Notes under the pieces: generated by a model
Databases searched by the model: none
Seen by the model: the letters and a program-made list of their open reading frames with translations, nothing else
What the model was told of the DNA's origin: nothing
Shown: positions 21,196 to 35,400 of the stretch, in pieces
Layout of the letters: every line of letters begins with the position of its first letter
Position numbering within the stretch: position 1 is the stretch's first letter
Made by a program: the position numbers and the translations under genes
NCBI GenBank assembly: GCA_949130485.1
Contig: OX422183.1
Coordinates: 186,001 to 250,000 of the forward strand
From: Agelas oroides
Taxonomy: Eukaryota; Porifera; Demospongiae; Agelasida; Agelasidae
Direction: 5' to 3'
Length of the DNA: 64,000 bases

Positions 21196-22103
21196 GATAC
21201 AGTTTACTCAAGCAGTATACTGATTACATGTATAACATACATATCAATACCAATCATACAATAGGTCTTCACAGCAATAGTGCTTGCTGGTTAGTTACGT
21301 AATGTCCAGTATACAAGACAAGTACACAAACAAGTAGACCACTAATGGAGTTGTAAGGCGCTGTATCACATGACTATCACATGACCCACCTGTATGTCAA
21401 ACCCTGCCTCTCTGACCAGTGGGAGTCATCCCTACATATGGCCGTACGCCATGATATATCTACACCAATCATAGGAGACACAAAGCTCTGTATCACATGA
21501 CTATCCTAGGGACAAGGCTAATGAATTCTATGATTGGCAGGAAGCGAATACTGTTATTTGGTGAATCAGCAAATATCAGGCTATCAGAAAAGACTTTTTC
21601 CACTAAGCTACACTGCTGGGAGAGATTACAGATAGTCCAACAGGTCAGTGGTTGGGACCTATTTCGTACACAGTAGAATCTTATCCCTTCACATGACAGT
21701 CACATGATGGTCACATGACCTATCCCCTGTAAATGACCTCACCTGCTGCACCCGTCCACCGTACTTGTCAGTGTAGCCCCCCAGTCTCTGAATGAAGACA
21801 CACACACTCCTGCACTCCACAACATCACGACCTACAGGACAAAGACACCTTTCACAAACAAGATCTCCAGTTTGGTAACTGGTCAGTGAAGTCCAGTATA
21901 CAAGACAAGTATTAACAGTATAAACCACGATATAGTGGAGACACAAAGTCTGTATATCACATGACTATCACATGACCCACCTGTACGTCAAACACTGCCT
22001 CTCTGACCTGCCTCCTGGACAAGTGGGAGGCTTTTATGGAATGATGGAGTGATGGCTTGCTACCACCCATCACCTTCGTAAGCTTTTTGAGACATTTGAG
22101 TCC

Positions 22104-22106
<3 letters not shown>

Positions 22107-22143
<37 letters not shown>

Positions 22144-22245
22144 ATGTGAGTGTGTACGTATGTGTGTGTGTGCGTATGTGTGTGTGCGTGTGCGTGTGTG
22201 TGTATGCATGGTGTGTGTGCAGAGGTGGAGGGGGTGTGTGTGGAG
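22107..22245. repeat. (TG)n microsatellite
   Basis: Pure TG run at 22107-22142 followed by an interrupted TG-rich stretch. Confidence 0.9.
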
Positions 22246-22455
22246 GTGGGGAGAGAGATATGCACTAGATGTGACAATGAAGTCACATTCCAAGAACTTT
22301 ACCATCTTCAGTATCTGATCACTTCCAAATATAGGAAGGAGTAAGGCCTGAGAGATCTTTGTCACATGATGTCTGTCTCTCTGATGCTACCTGACGTGAC
22401 GAGACCACCCAGGCTTTTCCCCTCCGTATTTGCATACTGAAAGCAATCAGAAGAT

Positions 22456-22687
22456 GTATGGAGGCCTCGGAGGCTGTGTTTGTTACTTAACACTAAACAA
22501 CTGTATGAAGGCCTCGGAGGCTGTGTTGTTACTCAACACTAAACAACTGCATGGAGGCCTCGGAGGCTGTGTTGTTACTCAACACTAAACAACTGTATGA
22601 AGACCTCGGAGGCTGTGTTGTTACTCAACACTAAACAACTGTATGGAGGCCTCGGAGGATGTGCTGTTACTCAACACTAAACAACTA
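22456..22687. repeat. 46-bp minisatellite
   Basis: Five units of about 46 bp, each with GGAGGCCTCGGAGGCTGTG followed by TTACTCAACACTAAACAACT. No coding call made. Confidence 0.85.
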
Positions 22688-23799
22688 AATTGGAGGTTTA
22701 TTTCATTTAAGGCAAATCATCCCGGTTGCATTTTGGGTCCATCAAGGTCCAGGAGATGCCCACCTCCTGTCACCATGGTTACAGTACATCTCTTGTCCAC
22801 TCAATGTTCTAATTGGACGACAAATGAAATTCACTTTGTAGTGGCGTGCCAGACAAGGGGTGGAACTTTGGTGACATTCACTCTGACAATATTCATGTCC
22901 TATGGGTGATACTCTGGGCTTGTATTCATGTATTGTGAATAAGTATTCATACCTTATTAGGACATTGAGTACACAAAGGATGTAACCATGGCAAAAGGTG
23001 AGAGGGGGTATGGACCAATATGCAACTACTGAGGTGACCCAGTGCATCACATTTGTCCCCAGGTCCTGCACAAACAACTGAAAAGGGCGTGGTCACACTT
23101 GTGACAAATCAGTTAGTCCATTTACCAATTACTAAATTCCAAACACACATTTTGACACAGTCCAGACTCACGGAACATGCTGCAAGTGTGACCAGGTGCG
23201 ACCTCTGATGATGAGGCTATGTTAAAATGAGTTCCATTTTGTCAGTGCACAACAGGACAACAGTGCATGATGTAAACTAAACACACATTCTGACACAGTC
23301 CAGACTCACTGCAGTAGGAGAGACTCACCAGTAGGAGAGACATGAGTGTGGAGGAGCTGGTCGGGATCACTGGGAGGTACTGGATGGGGTGGACATGAAC
23401 AGTGCCTCCTTGAGATCAGCAGAGACCTCATGGTAGCTGTGGAGCTTCCTCATTCTGCAGAGTCATAGGCAACTGTCAGGTTTAGCTGTGGGAGGAGGTG
23501 GGAGAAAGAGGAGGAGGGGGGGAGATGTACAGAGGGTGGAGAGGAATAAGCGTGAGGGAAGAGTGCAGGATGGGAGAAAAAGGAAGGGGATGAAGGTAAA
23601 AGGGAGGAGAGGGAGTTTAATAAGAATAGCAACCTTACTCTGCAAAATTTCACAGGGGGAAGTGAAGAGGAAGAAGAAGAGGAAGACGGAGAGGGAGAGA
23701 TGAGGTACAACGTCTTACCTCATGTACAAAGATGCCAGATGGCCTGCCATGTCTCCCATGGCCTAGCAACAGTCTCTCCTTCCAATCTCATTACTCATG

Positions 23800-26040
23800 T
23801 GCAGTTCACGAGAGGTTGAGTTGTGCAGTAAGTTAGCAGAGTCCAGTACCCACACCTCATCTGAAGAAACAAGAAAGACAGGAGAGAGGAGAGGAGAGAG
23901 TGAGGGAAGGAAGGGATGGAGGTAACCACTGTCTCAGCTCAGAGCTTTTCGAGCTAGGAGAGGACCTGGAATTGACACCTACAATCACTGACTGCCATTT
24001 GCCATTGGGATCAAGTTTTCCTAGTGAAAGTGTTCAGAGCCTAACGAGGCTTGAATGGAGAGGACAAACAAGGGAAGAAGAGGTTAAGGAAGGTTCATAT
24101 GCCCTGTAGTCATAACTGCGACCACAGTCAAGATCTTGACCGTCAATTCCTTAATTTGAATGTTGACCGCACCAATCTTGGCGTCTTGACTGTTGACTGT
24201 TACCTTTGACCCCTTCGGTGTATCTCACATGCTGTGAATACAAGCAAATACATGTAACAGGTTGTGGCAATAAAGTTTTATGATGGGTTTGCAGCTAGTT
24301 TTATGCACATGTGACTTTGGGCACGAGACTACATTCTCTTGTATTTTACTTCATCACTTTCCTACAAATTATGACTGGCAGTATTTCATGACAATCTCAC
24401 ATCCAGTGGGAGATAACTCACATGTGATCACTGGTTGCAGGATTCATCCCGTCCTCTATTTCGAGCTCCGTTTTCCTTCAGTTGTACAAACAGTGAGGGG
24501 CGTGGTCAGGAGTCAGCCAGTCTGGTTCCCAGACAGGATGAGTCTGGAGTCAGACCACACGGACCGCCCCACGCGATTTTCGGTTTTGGGCGCAGTTTAT
24601 ACGGAAATCCGTAAAACACCGCGTCACGCAATCCAACTTTAACCCCTAGCCCACTGAAAACTGCAAAAAGTCGTTATCTGAGACAGCGAGCAACAGACAA
24701 CAAAGTACAATTTGATAATAGAGCAATAACTACAGTAGACGCCGGCTATGTGAGGGTGATGTGATGTTTAATGCCTACAATTAATGTTTAATGCAATGTT
24801 GTTGGATAACTGTGTGGTTTTTTGGGCCTCTTCAGAGGGAGTGGCAGGTTTTGGGCACCAATCTTTTATTATTTAGGCCATCTCTGTGGAGCCATTCTTG
24901 ACCCTCTTGGTATTCTGGCTCAGAGGCAGTGGAAGGTGCTTGAGATTGGGGGGGCACCGATGATGGTGCGTGCGTAAGAATGCACACGATAGGGGGGTGT
25001 GGGGGCATGCTCCCCCAGAATTTTTTAAAAAAAATTAGGTGCTCTGAGATCGCTTCTGAGGTCATATTTGTACCCAAATGCCACTAGTCCGACTAGAGTG
25101 CATGGCGGGAGTAGGCCTAATACCACCATTCGCCACAATACACGTCAGTCATCACAAGGCGTTTCAGTCACTATAGTCATAGATATATGAGACGTCTCAT
25201 ATATCTATGCTGTAGTCGACCTTGTACGTGTCGTGCCTGATGAAGTGGGCATCTTATAGACGAATTGACGACCTGGACAAGAACAGTTTCTACTTTGTAC
25301 TTCACGTTGAAACTAGTTCAGACTCAAGGGCAGAGACTTGCACTTGCAGTATGCATGCGTTACTTAGGCCTACTTCCAGGTTCCAGGTCAAGAATTGGGG
25401 GTAGCCCCCCAGTTCCGCCGCCTATGTTCTGGCTTGTCTTCTCTTGACTCCTCCTTCATTGGTCTTTATACATTGGCTTTCTGCCATGAGACCACACAGA
25501 TGCTATGAAATATAGATGTATAAATACAGCACTCTTTAGGCTGTTCTACTCATAACTAACTATCAGTCCGTCCAAAGTTGTGAAAGGCATAATTATGCAA
25601 TTGTTGAGGTAGGGGTATGAGATCTTTTTTTTTTTTGTAGGCACTGCTGAAAATTACAGAGACTGGAGCCACTGCTTTCTGTCATTTGGTTTCTGTTCTA
25701 CATGAGAATCTAGGAACAATCTGTGAATGCAGTAGTGCTGTCATTTTCGTGTTTGAGCATGTACATACAATATAAAAATGTTGAGGGTGAGTCATAGTAT
25801 TCTATGCATTTTTGATGTATGCCAATCACCTGGCTGAATAAAACAAAAATTCAGTGATTTGGGTGCATGTATATTATGTTGTAAATAAAAGTAACTGAGG
25901 AGTCTCACCAGCATTTCCCAATGGGTTAAAAGGACTACATCTTCATAGCCTTGTTGCTGGAATTTTTGGAAGAACTGGGACCCCAAAACAAGGACTTGTT
26001 TGCCAGCCTAATATTTAACCCTTTGAACGCGGAAGTGATC
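23800..26040. other. No gene supported; contains a palindrome and a degraded element
   Basis: I see no convincing exon here. A perfect 32-bp palindrome lies at 25178-25209. The stretch 24930-25070 resembles the body of the CAGTGGCG-terminus MITE inside the transposon (GGGGG runs, then CATGCTCCCCCAGAA and a T/A-rich stretch) and is probably an old copy. Confidence 0.4.
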
Positions 26041-26410
26041 TTATTCATGACAGTTTATTATCATACGTCTAACTCACGCTAATGTATGGGAGTCAATGGG
26101 GAAGCCTTGCAGCTGCGCACAGTTTATAAAAAGCCGTATTTTTTACTGCAAGTCACGCGAGAATCCGTATCAGGTACTACAAGTCACGCGAGAATCCGTA
26201 TCAGGTACTACAAGTCACGTGCGCTGCGTCTGAACATGCAATGAAATCGAAGGTTCGTATGATAAAATCATTATCACCATAGTACCAAGCTATACCGGAG
26301 AAAATATCACTCGTTTGTTGCCGTTGGCATTGTTACTCGTGCTGCGCACTCGTAACAATACAGACGGCAACAAACTCGTGATATTTTCCGGTATAGTTTT
26401 GTACTATGGT
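26040..26410. repeat. Dispersed repeat with foldback, interrupted by the transposon
   Basis: Closely similar to 38519-38896. It contains tandem units with AGTCACGCGAGAATCCGTAT (two full units and a partial here, three and a partial in the other copy), then a foldback whose arms begin CACCATAGTACCAAGC. The transposon has inserted near the outer edge of the right arm, leaving ACTATGGT at 26403-26410. Confidence 0.8.
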
Positions 26411-27168
26411 TAGCCATGTCGGACGAAAATTAAAATTGCCTCAAGCCACCCTAAAACATACACCACTTGATGCTCCTGGCACTGAGATATCCAACGCCGT
26501 TTACCGCATGAAAATCCATTCAGCGGTTTATGAGATACGAGAAGGAACGTTAAAAGACGTAGTGAAAATTTTCTACCGTAAATTTCTAAATCTCGTGTAT
26601 ATAAAACGGCAGGCGGGGTCGTATGCAGCGCATTGCGCCAGCCAGAAGTTCAGCTCTTCAAACGCATATAACTCGGGAACGGAAACAGATATGAAGATAC
26701 GGTTTTCACAAAAATGGCGCTCTGGAACTGATCTGTGAGCTCAGATGAGCTCTGTAAGTTATCCTGGACTTTCTGGGGGGTGAATAAAATCACTACTTAT
26801 TGCTACACCCTCAACGTTCAAGGACATAGTCATAAAGAGGACCTGATCGGTTTCTGACCATGATGCGTGAGTAGTTTTACTACTTACGGTTTTTTGAATG
26901 AATCTCAACACATCAAAACCTGCCTGAATGAATCAAATTTAGTCAGGGTCTTTGGTGAAAACCTTATTTTCATATGCATGATTTCTAATTATAAAATAGC
27001 ATAGTTTTCTTATAGATCAACATGGTTGAAGCACCACCATTCATTGCATAGGCCTTGAAATTTCAAAGTCTAATAGTATCACTGGCTAGCTAATAAATAT
27101 AATTTGGTGTGCATGAAATTCAACCTATGCAGTGCTCTTGATTGTAAGCTAATATTCACAAAATCAAC

Positions 27169-30100
27169 TTACAAAAGATACAAATCACCACTTCGCATAT
27201 CTTCAAAAAGATTAAGCGTAAGGATTTGGTCCTCGCCATCATATTTTACATTAAACCAATCATTCGTTCCAGGTACAACACTCAAAATAAGTCCTGTAAA
27301 CCATTCCTCATCATCTGCAACCAGCCATCTATGGCAGATTCTCTTGCCCACTAGGTCAGCAGCTTCTGAGTCTTCTGGTAGCTGGGGTGGTGTATTGCAT
27401 TCAGATCCAGTTGATAGCAGCTTAAGCAAGTTGTGAGTCACTTCATCTACACTCAGTTTTTTACCCTTGACAGTGGCTTGGAAAACGGTTTTGTCTCGGT
27501 AGTTTTGCTGTAGCACTTTCTTCCTGAAATCAAGCTGGCATTTAAGTGCTTTTAGCTTTGCAGTTTTAGATTTCAGGCATGCCAGTCCAGCTGTGATTTG
27601 CTCTTCCGTCTGCCAAAGCCCACTCACTAGCACTGCTTCTGTCAGCTTTTGTCTCTCCTGTCTCTCACGTGCTCGCTTTTCTGCAATAGCTTTGACTTTG
27701 GCCCTTTGGATCTTTGCTCTTTCCTCTAGCATTACTTTCCGGCGATGTTGAAAGAGCTTTCGGAACTCTGGTGCCTTAGTCCTTGCTGTTCTTAACAAGT
27801 CTGCTATCTCAGTTTCAGTCTTTGATTTCAGCCAGCTTGCTGTTTTGTTGTTTGCAAACAAGATCATTGCTTCTAAAGCGAGTGTTGAAGCATTTGGTTT
27901 TTGTCGAAGCAACCTGTCAAGTTGGGCAAAATCTCTCTCACTTACAACATTGGTTTTTGGCACTGATGCTATTTCATCATCAGTTATGTCTTTATATGTA
28001 TCACCTAGGTGGTCTGCAACCATTCTCCTGAAAAGTGTTGCGAATGCTGTGAATAAAGCCTGGAGGATCTCCTGGACTGTAGTATTGTTTTCATCTGGCA
28101 CAAGTAGAGAGTCAAATATGTTGTCAATTTTGAGTGGTATTTCAGGAAATAGACGTGCTTCTCCAGTTAATAAGGAAGAAGCATCTTCAGACCACTCCTC
28201 AAAATGGTTTACCATGTTCTGGTACCTGTTATTCATTTCTGTGATTGTGACTTCAGATTCCAGAAGCCTCCAGAAAGGGCCAGTAACAAACTTATTTACC
28301 AAGCCAAGAGCCCTACACCCAGCCCAGAATTCAGGTACTTTAACATCTGCCTGGAGTGCTTGAATCAAAAGGTTGTTTGTAGCCAGTTCTTGTGCAAAAA
28401 ACTGTTTGATAGCACTCCGAAGGAAGTACAATGCACCTCCATTATGAAACAAGATGTTAAATCGGTTTCCACGAAAGGAGGCCAAGGGTACTCTCTTAGT
28501 GTGATAATTTGCAGCCAAAAAGGTGGAGAAAGGCATGTGAGCTCCACTTTGTTCACTGCCATGCTTCTGGAAGGCTTTGCAGGCTGTCCTGATCAGCCTC
28601 ACTGTACCTGTATTAGAATCCATCATTTACAAATGTATCTGAATAGAAGTCACCATGTATAAGAACATGCATGTAAAATGTTCTTCAGCTGAGGTCAAAC
28701 CAAATGGAATGGGGGATCATATAAGTTGTGGAAAAGAACAATGGGTTTAATTGGAAGGTCCATACAGAATGTCTGCATGGACCTCATAATTCTAATAAAA
28801 CTGCATGCATTGCATGGGCTATTGTTGAATTCCTATTGTTATCTTGTTTATCTGGTACCATCCATGCAGCCATTAGCAGACATGCAAATGTATCTAAGAC
28901 CAGTAATCTGATATACCTGCTTCTTTTCGCTCAAAATGCCCAGGACGTGCAGCAGCTCCTAATGGCGTATCAGAATTGGCTTCTTCCCACTGTAGAAGAA
29001 CAGCAGCAGAGGCATCTGCCATTCCTACAAGAAGATGCAAGCCACAGAAAAAATTGTTCAAGTTACTGATTCGTGCTTGCTCATCGTGAGAGAGATCGCT
29101 CCATCCCTCAACCATGGATGGAAGAACTTCACTCCGATAACTATCAAGTAGCTCATTAAAGCTCTTCTCTACAATGTGTCGATCAGACATTGTGTTCTTG
29201 ATGTTCACCAAAATTGTACTTCCTGACCCTTCTCCAGCTACAACATCTATCTCAGATAGGATAAGCTTCAAGGTGTCAAGGGTACACTGGGCCGATCCAC
29301 ACAACATCTCACTCAGTCCAAGTGAATACGATGATTGCGTGGTAGATACCTGAAAGGATCCGTAGTGTTGGCCAAATTTTGATGTGCCATCACTGTGTAG
29401 AGTTAGCTGCTGAGAGACTTGCAGTTTCTCTGCAATCTGCTTGTATGCCAGAGCCTTCATCTCAGGCAGCATCTCAACAATTGTCGTATATTTTGGCAGT
29501 CGGTCTACTGTGATACCTGCAATGTTGCTAAGAACGGTCCGAATTATTGGGTCAACATTTTTGACCCCAACGTTCATACTCAGCAACTCAAGGCAACACT
29601 GACGAACCCCATCCGAATACTTGCCATGCTCGAATGTCACCAATCTTTCCTTTTCAAGTCGATCAATTTCTTCTTGCAGGTGTTCATTTTCCAACTGAAG
29701 TTGGTCAATGATGTCTCTTTGCTTTGTAATTACTGCCTCCAACTCCTTCACTTGAGTAATGAATGCACCATGTAACTCATCAAATTGTTTATCTCTTTCT
29801 GCTGTTTCTAGTGTAGATTTCTGTGCTTGTATTTTAGCATAGTTAGCTCTTGAACGGTAAAGCTCTCTGGATTTTTGTGCTTTTACCAATTTTTCTGCTG
29901 TCTTCTGCAATTGATGAAAATTTGAACTGACATCACCCTTAAGTCGCACCACTTCAGTTGACTTTTTCTCTAGAGCTTCATCACGTCTTCTTAGCTTCTT
30001 TTTAATATTGGTGGCCTTTGTTCGTAGCTCAGTAGCCTTTGTTGCTGTAAATTCTACCTCCTGCTTTTGAATGTTGAGCAATTCTTGGGTCTGGTGAAGT

Positions 30101-30534
30101 TCTTCTTCAAGTTCAGTGTTCACTTGCAGTAGTGCATCTCTATCTGGTAGCATAGATTTGACAACACGCCTAGGCTTAGCTGGGACTATCTCCACACTTT
30201 GGGGGATCATATAAGTTGTGGAAAAGAACAAGTCAAGTGGCTTCTTGTTCCTCTTTAACTTGCTTTGTTCCTCCATAACTCGCATCACTGACATGGCCAA
30301 GGTCTTCAGGGAGGGAAATTCAACAGTGTGCTTGCAAACCAATTTCATAAGCCACTCTTCAAACTGTTTCCAAGAGATATCATGCTTCTGTCGGAACAGG
30401 TTTAGTTCATATACGACCCCTTTTGTAAGATCTTCTACTTGTGACAAGACTGGAAGTTCATCTGCTCCCAGAAGAGCATCCTCAGTAATGGCCAGTGCTT
30501 CACAGTAGGGTCCAGGATACGAGATGGGATCCAT
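27169..30534 (-). CDS. Two-exon transposase-like gene of the outer transposon
   Basis: Mirror image of the inner gene: exon 1 complement(28917..30534), exon 2 complement(27169..28607). Both predicted polypeptide segments are identical to those of the inner copy, so this gene also appears intact. Its upstream region is cut by the inner element about 620 bp before the ATG, which separates it from the distal 5' end of its own transposon. The two genes are transcribed away from each other. Confidence 0.8.
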
Positions 30535-31619
30535 CCTTTTAGTCAGGTAGCATGCAAGCTAGTATTGTAGACTAGTCTATAGCTACAACTTTTAAAACCT
30601 TACACCTTGAATGCCTTAAAGTATGCTAGGAAGAATTCTAACGTTGTTGTTCCGCACTCAGTAGTCAATTTAATTTCTCGGTGTTTTTCAACGCTGGGAG
30701 GAGCTATAATATATATATGCGCAGTGAAAATTTAGCGCTATGCGTATACTAGCGCAAAATTTTCATGGCTATACTATAGCGCAGTGGCGTAGCCAGGACA
30801 TCGCCGATGCTAGGGCACAGCATGGGCACACTACGTTTGTACGAAATTCTGCGTGAAGTGCAGAAGCATTTGGGGGTGGGGGGTCTAGGACATGCTCTCC
30901 CCAGAAAATTTTTGGAATTCACAGCCTCCCAGGTCAGTTCTGAGGCCATATCGTACTGCAGTGTACGTCGATTATACAGCAAAATCGCGACGGTACGGTG
31001 AGCACGGTACGGGACTCGTGATTCTGTGGATATACATGGCGATACTGCGCCGTTCGATTTCAAGACCGTTTAGCGCCCGATTCGGGATCGACAACGACGG
31101 GATCAGCGCCGATAATTCGCATGCATACCTGCACTGGTGGGGCACGGCCTCTATTTAGTGATGTCGGACTTTGACCCCATGCGGCCAATATATTGTACGT
31201 GATTTTCTATTGGGCCGTACGGCCCAGCCCTACCTCTTATAATTAACCAAGTTGTTTGCGAGCTACAAGGGCGGCATTGTAGAAACAAAGGTTCCTTGGC
31301 AAAGTGAAGGCGTAGAAGTCGATTTTGCAACCCATTTTCTCCCATTTTGTGGCTCTGTAATTCCTTGTTATATTAATATGCTATTAAAACAATAAATAAC
31401 TGACAATAACTGAAAAGCACAACGTCAAACCTGCAAGCAACACTAAAATTCGAAATCTACGACATTGATTTGATATAGGAGAACCTATCTCTCTCCACGG
31501 AATTCACACAATTTTCCCGGATTTGCAGGGAAAGTGCAGTGATCATATTCATACCCACGACAGTCGATGCATAAGTCCATTATTAGCTTGGACTTGCACC
31601 CGTGGGGTTACTAACCGTT

Positions 31620-31721
31620 CATTTTACACCTCAAACAGCATGCAATGACACTGTTGATGTCATTGCATTGGTGATTTAGGACACTAGCAGTGTCATTGCA
31701 TGCTGTTTCAGATGTAAAATG
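31620..31721. repeat. Subterminal hairpin of the transposon
   Basis: 34-bp arms (31620-31653 and 31688-31721) with two mismatches, each containing AACAGCATGCAATGACACTG or its inverse. The mirrored copy is near 36676-36777. It could be a transposase-binding or regulatory site; that is inference. Confidence 0.75.
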
Positions 31722-31770
31722 ATATTCCTGCACGCTCATGTAAACATTTGCTACTATCCATACGCTATAG

Positions 31771-32196
31771 CAGTGGCGTAGCCAGGCTGGGGCACACTGG
31801 GGCACGCGTACGTGCCCTAGCAAATAGAGGCCGTGCCCCACCAGTGCAGGTATGCATGCGAATTATCGGCGCTGATCCCGTCGTTGTCGATCCCGAATCG
31901 GGCGCTAAACGGTCTTGAAATCGAACGGCGCAGTATCGCCATGTATATCCACAGAATCACGAGTCCCGTACCGTGCTCACCGTACCGTCGCGATTTTGCT
32001 GTATAATCGACGTACACTGCAGTACGATATGGCCTCAGAACTGACCTGGGAGGCTGTGAATTCCAAAAATTTTCTGGGGAGAGCATGTCCTAGACCCCCC
32101 ACCCCCAAATGCTTCTGCACTTCACGCAGAATTTCGTACAAACGTAGTGTGCCCATGCTGTGCCCTAGCATCGGCGATGTCCTGGCTACGCCACTG
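31771..32196. mobile_element. Nested 426-bp MITE, CAGTGGCG termini, 8-bp TSD
   Basis: Ends CAGTGGCGTAGCCAGG and the inverse. Flanked by CGCTATAG at 31763-31770 and 32197-32204. TIRs starting CAGTGG with an 8-bp duplication fit the hAT superfamily. The outer transposon's copy of this MITE is 30782-31156 plus 36576-36626 and is the site into which the inner transposon inserted. Confidence 0.88.
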
Positions 32197-32259
32197 CGCT
32201 ATAGTATAGCCATGAAAATTTTGCGCTAGTATACGCATAGCGCTAAATTTTCACTGCGC

Positions 32260-32270
32260 ATATATATATT
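32260..32270 (+). promoter_or_regulatory. TATA-like sequence upstream of inner transposase gene
   Basis: ATATATATATT lies about 180 bp before the ATG at 32444 and downstream of the nested MITE. It is the only obvious core-promoter candidate; the mirrored copy is at 30708-30718. Confidence 0.3.
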
Positions 32271-32443
32271 ATAGCTCCTCCCAGCGTTGAAAAACACCGA
32301 GAAATTAAATTGACTACTGAGTGCGGAACAACAACGTTAGAATTCTTCCTAGCATACTTTAAGGCATTCAAGGTGTAAGGTTTTAAAAGTTGTAGCTATA
32401 GACTAGTCTACAATACTAGCTTGCATGCTACCTGACTAAAAGG

Positions 32444-35400
32444 ATGGATCCCATCTCGTATCCTGGACCCTACTGTGAAGCACTGGCCATTACTGAGGAT
32501 GCTCTTCTGGGAGCAGATGAACTTCCAGTCTTGTCACAAGTAGAAGATCTTACAAAAGGGGTCGTATATGAACTAAACCTGTTCCGACAGAAGCATGATA
32601 TCTCTTGGAAACAGTTTGAAGAGTGGCTTATGAAATTGGTTTGCAAGCACACTGTTGAATTTCCCTCCCTGAAGACCTTGGCCATGTCAGTGATGCGAGT
32701 TATGGAGGAACAAAGCAAGTTAAAGAGGAACAAGAAGCCACTTGACTTGTTCTTTTCCACAACTTATATGATCCCCCAAAGTGTGGAGATAGTCCCAGCT
32801 AAGCCTAGGCGTGTTGTCAAATCTATGCTACCAGATAGAGATGCACTACTGCAAGTGAACACTGAACTTGAAGAAGAACTTCACCAGACCCAAGAATTGC
32901 TCAACATTCAAAAGCAGGAGGTAGAATTTACAGCAACAAAGGCTACTGAGCTACGAACAAAGGCCACCAATATTAAAAAGAAGCTAAGAAGACGTGATGA
33001 AGCTCTAGAGAAAAAGTCAACTGAAGTGGTGCGACTTAAGGGTGATGTCAGTTCAAATTTTCATCAATTGCAGAAGACAGCAGAAAAATTGGTAAAAGCA
33101 CAAAAATCCAGAGAGCTTTACCGTTCAAGAGCTAACTATGCTAAAATACAAGCACAGAAATCTACACTAGAAACAGCAGAAAGAGATAAACAATTTGATG
33201 AGTTACATGGTGCATTCATTACTCAAGTGAAGGAGTTGGAGGCAGTAATTACAAAGCAAAGAGACATCATTGACCAACTTCAGTTGGAAAATGAACACCT
33301 GCAAGAAGAAATTGATCGACTTGAAAAGGAAAGATTGGTGACATTCGAGCATGGCAAGTATTCGGATGGGGTTCGTCAGTGTTGCCTTGAGTTGCTGAGT
33401 ATGAACGTTGGGGTCAAAAATGTTGACCCAATAATTCGGACCGTTCTTAGCAACATTGCAGGTATCACAGTAGACCGACTGCCAAAATATACGACAATTG
33501 TTGAGATGCTGCCTGAGATGAAGGCTCTGGCATACAAGCAGATTGCAGAGAAACTGCAAGTCTCTCAGCAGCTAACTCTACACAGTGATGGCACATCAAA
33601 ATTTGGCCAACACTACGGATCCTTTCAGGTATCTACCACGCAATCATCGTATTCACTTGGACTGAGTGAGATGTTGTGTGGATCGGCCCAGTGTACCCTT
33701 GACACCTTGAAGCTTATCCTATCTGAGATAGATGTTGTAGCTGGAGAAGGGTCAGGAAGTACAATTTTGGTGAACATCAAGAACACAATGTCTGATCGAC
33801 ACATTGTAGAGAAGAGCTTTAATGAGCTACTTGATAGTTATCGGAGTGAAGTTCTTCCATCCATGGTTGAGGGATGGAGCGATCTCTCTCACGATGAGCA
33901 AGCACGAATCAGTAACTTGAACAATTTTTTCTGTGGCTTGCATCTTCTTGTAGGAATGGCAGATGCCTCTGCTGCTGTTCTTCTACAGTGGGAAGAAGCC
34001 AATTCTGATACGCCATTAGGAGCTGCTGCACGTCCTGGGCATTTTGAGCGAAAAGAAGCAGGTATATCAGATTACTGGTCTTAGATACATTTGCATGTCT
34101 GCTAATGGCTGCATGGATGGTACCAGATAAACAAGATAACAATAGGAATTCAACAATAGCCCATGCAATGCATGCAGTTTTATTAGAATTATGAGGTCCA
34201 TGCAGACATTCTGTATGGACCTTCCAATTAAACCCATTGTTCTTTTCCACAACTTATATGATCCCCCATTCCATTTGGTTTGACCTCAGCTGAAGAACAT
34301 TTTACATGCATGTTCTTATACATGGTGACTTCTATTCAGATACATTTGTAAATGATGGATTCTAATACAGGTACAGTGAGGCTGATCAGGACAGCCTGCA
34401 AAGCCTTCCAGAAGCATGGCAGTGAACAAAGTGGAGCTCACATGCCTTTCTCCACCTTTTTGGCTGCAAATTATCACACTAAGAGAGTACCCTTGGCCTC
34501 CTTTCGTGGAAACCGATTTAACATCTTGTTTCATAATGGAGGTGCATTGTACTTCCTTCGGAGTGCTATCAAACAGTTTTTTGCACAAGAACTGGCTACA
34601 AACAACCTTTTGATTCAAGCACTCCAGGCAGATGTTAAAGTACCTGAATTCTGGGCTGGGTGTAGGGCTCTTGGCTTGGTAAATAAGTTTGTTACTGGCC
34701 CTTTCTGGAGGCTTCTGGAATCTGAAGTCACAATCACAGAAATGAATAACAGGTACCAGAACATGGTAAACCATTTTGAGGAGTGGTCTGAAGATGCTTC
34801 TTCCTTATTAACTGGAGAAGCACGTCTATTTCCTGAAATACCACTCAAAATTGACAACATATTTGACTCTCTACTTGTGCCAGATGAAAACAATACTACA
34901 GTCCAGGAGATCCTCCAGGCTTTATTCACAGCATTCGCAACACTTTTCAGGAGAATGGTTGCAGACCACCTAGGTGATACATATAAAGACATAACTGATG
35001 ATGAAATAGCATCAGTGCCAAAAACCAATGTTGTAAGTGAGAGAGATTTTGCCCAACTTGACAGGTTGCTTCGACAAAAACCAAATGCTTCAACACTCGC
35101 TTTAGAAGCAATGATCTTGTTTGCAAACAACAAAACAGCAAGCTGGCTGAAATCAAAGACTGAAACTGAGATAGCAGACTTGTTAAGAACAGCAAGGACT
35201 AAGGCACCAGAGTTCCGAAAGCTCTTTCAACATCGCCGGAAAGTAATGCTAGAGGAAAGAGCAAAGATCCAAAGGGCCAAAGTCAAAGCTATTGCAGAAA
35301 AGCGAGCACGTGAGAGACAGGAGAGACAAAAGCTGACAGAAGCAGTGCTAGTGAGTGGGCTTTGGCAGACGGAAGAGCAAATCACAGCTGGACTGGCATG

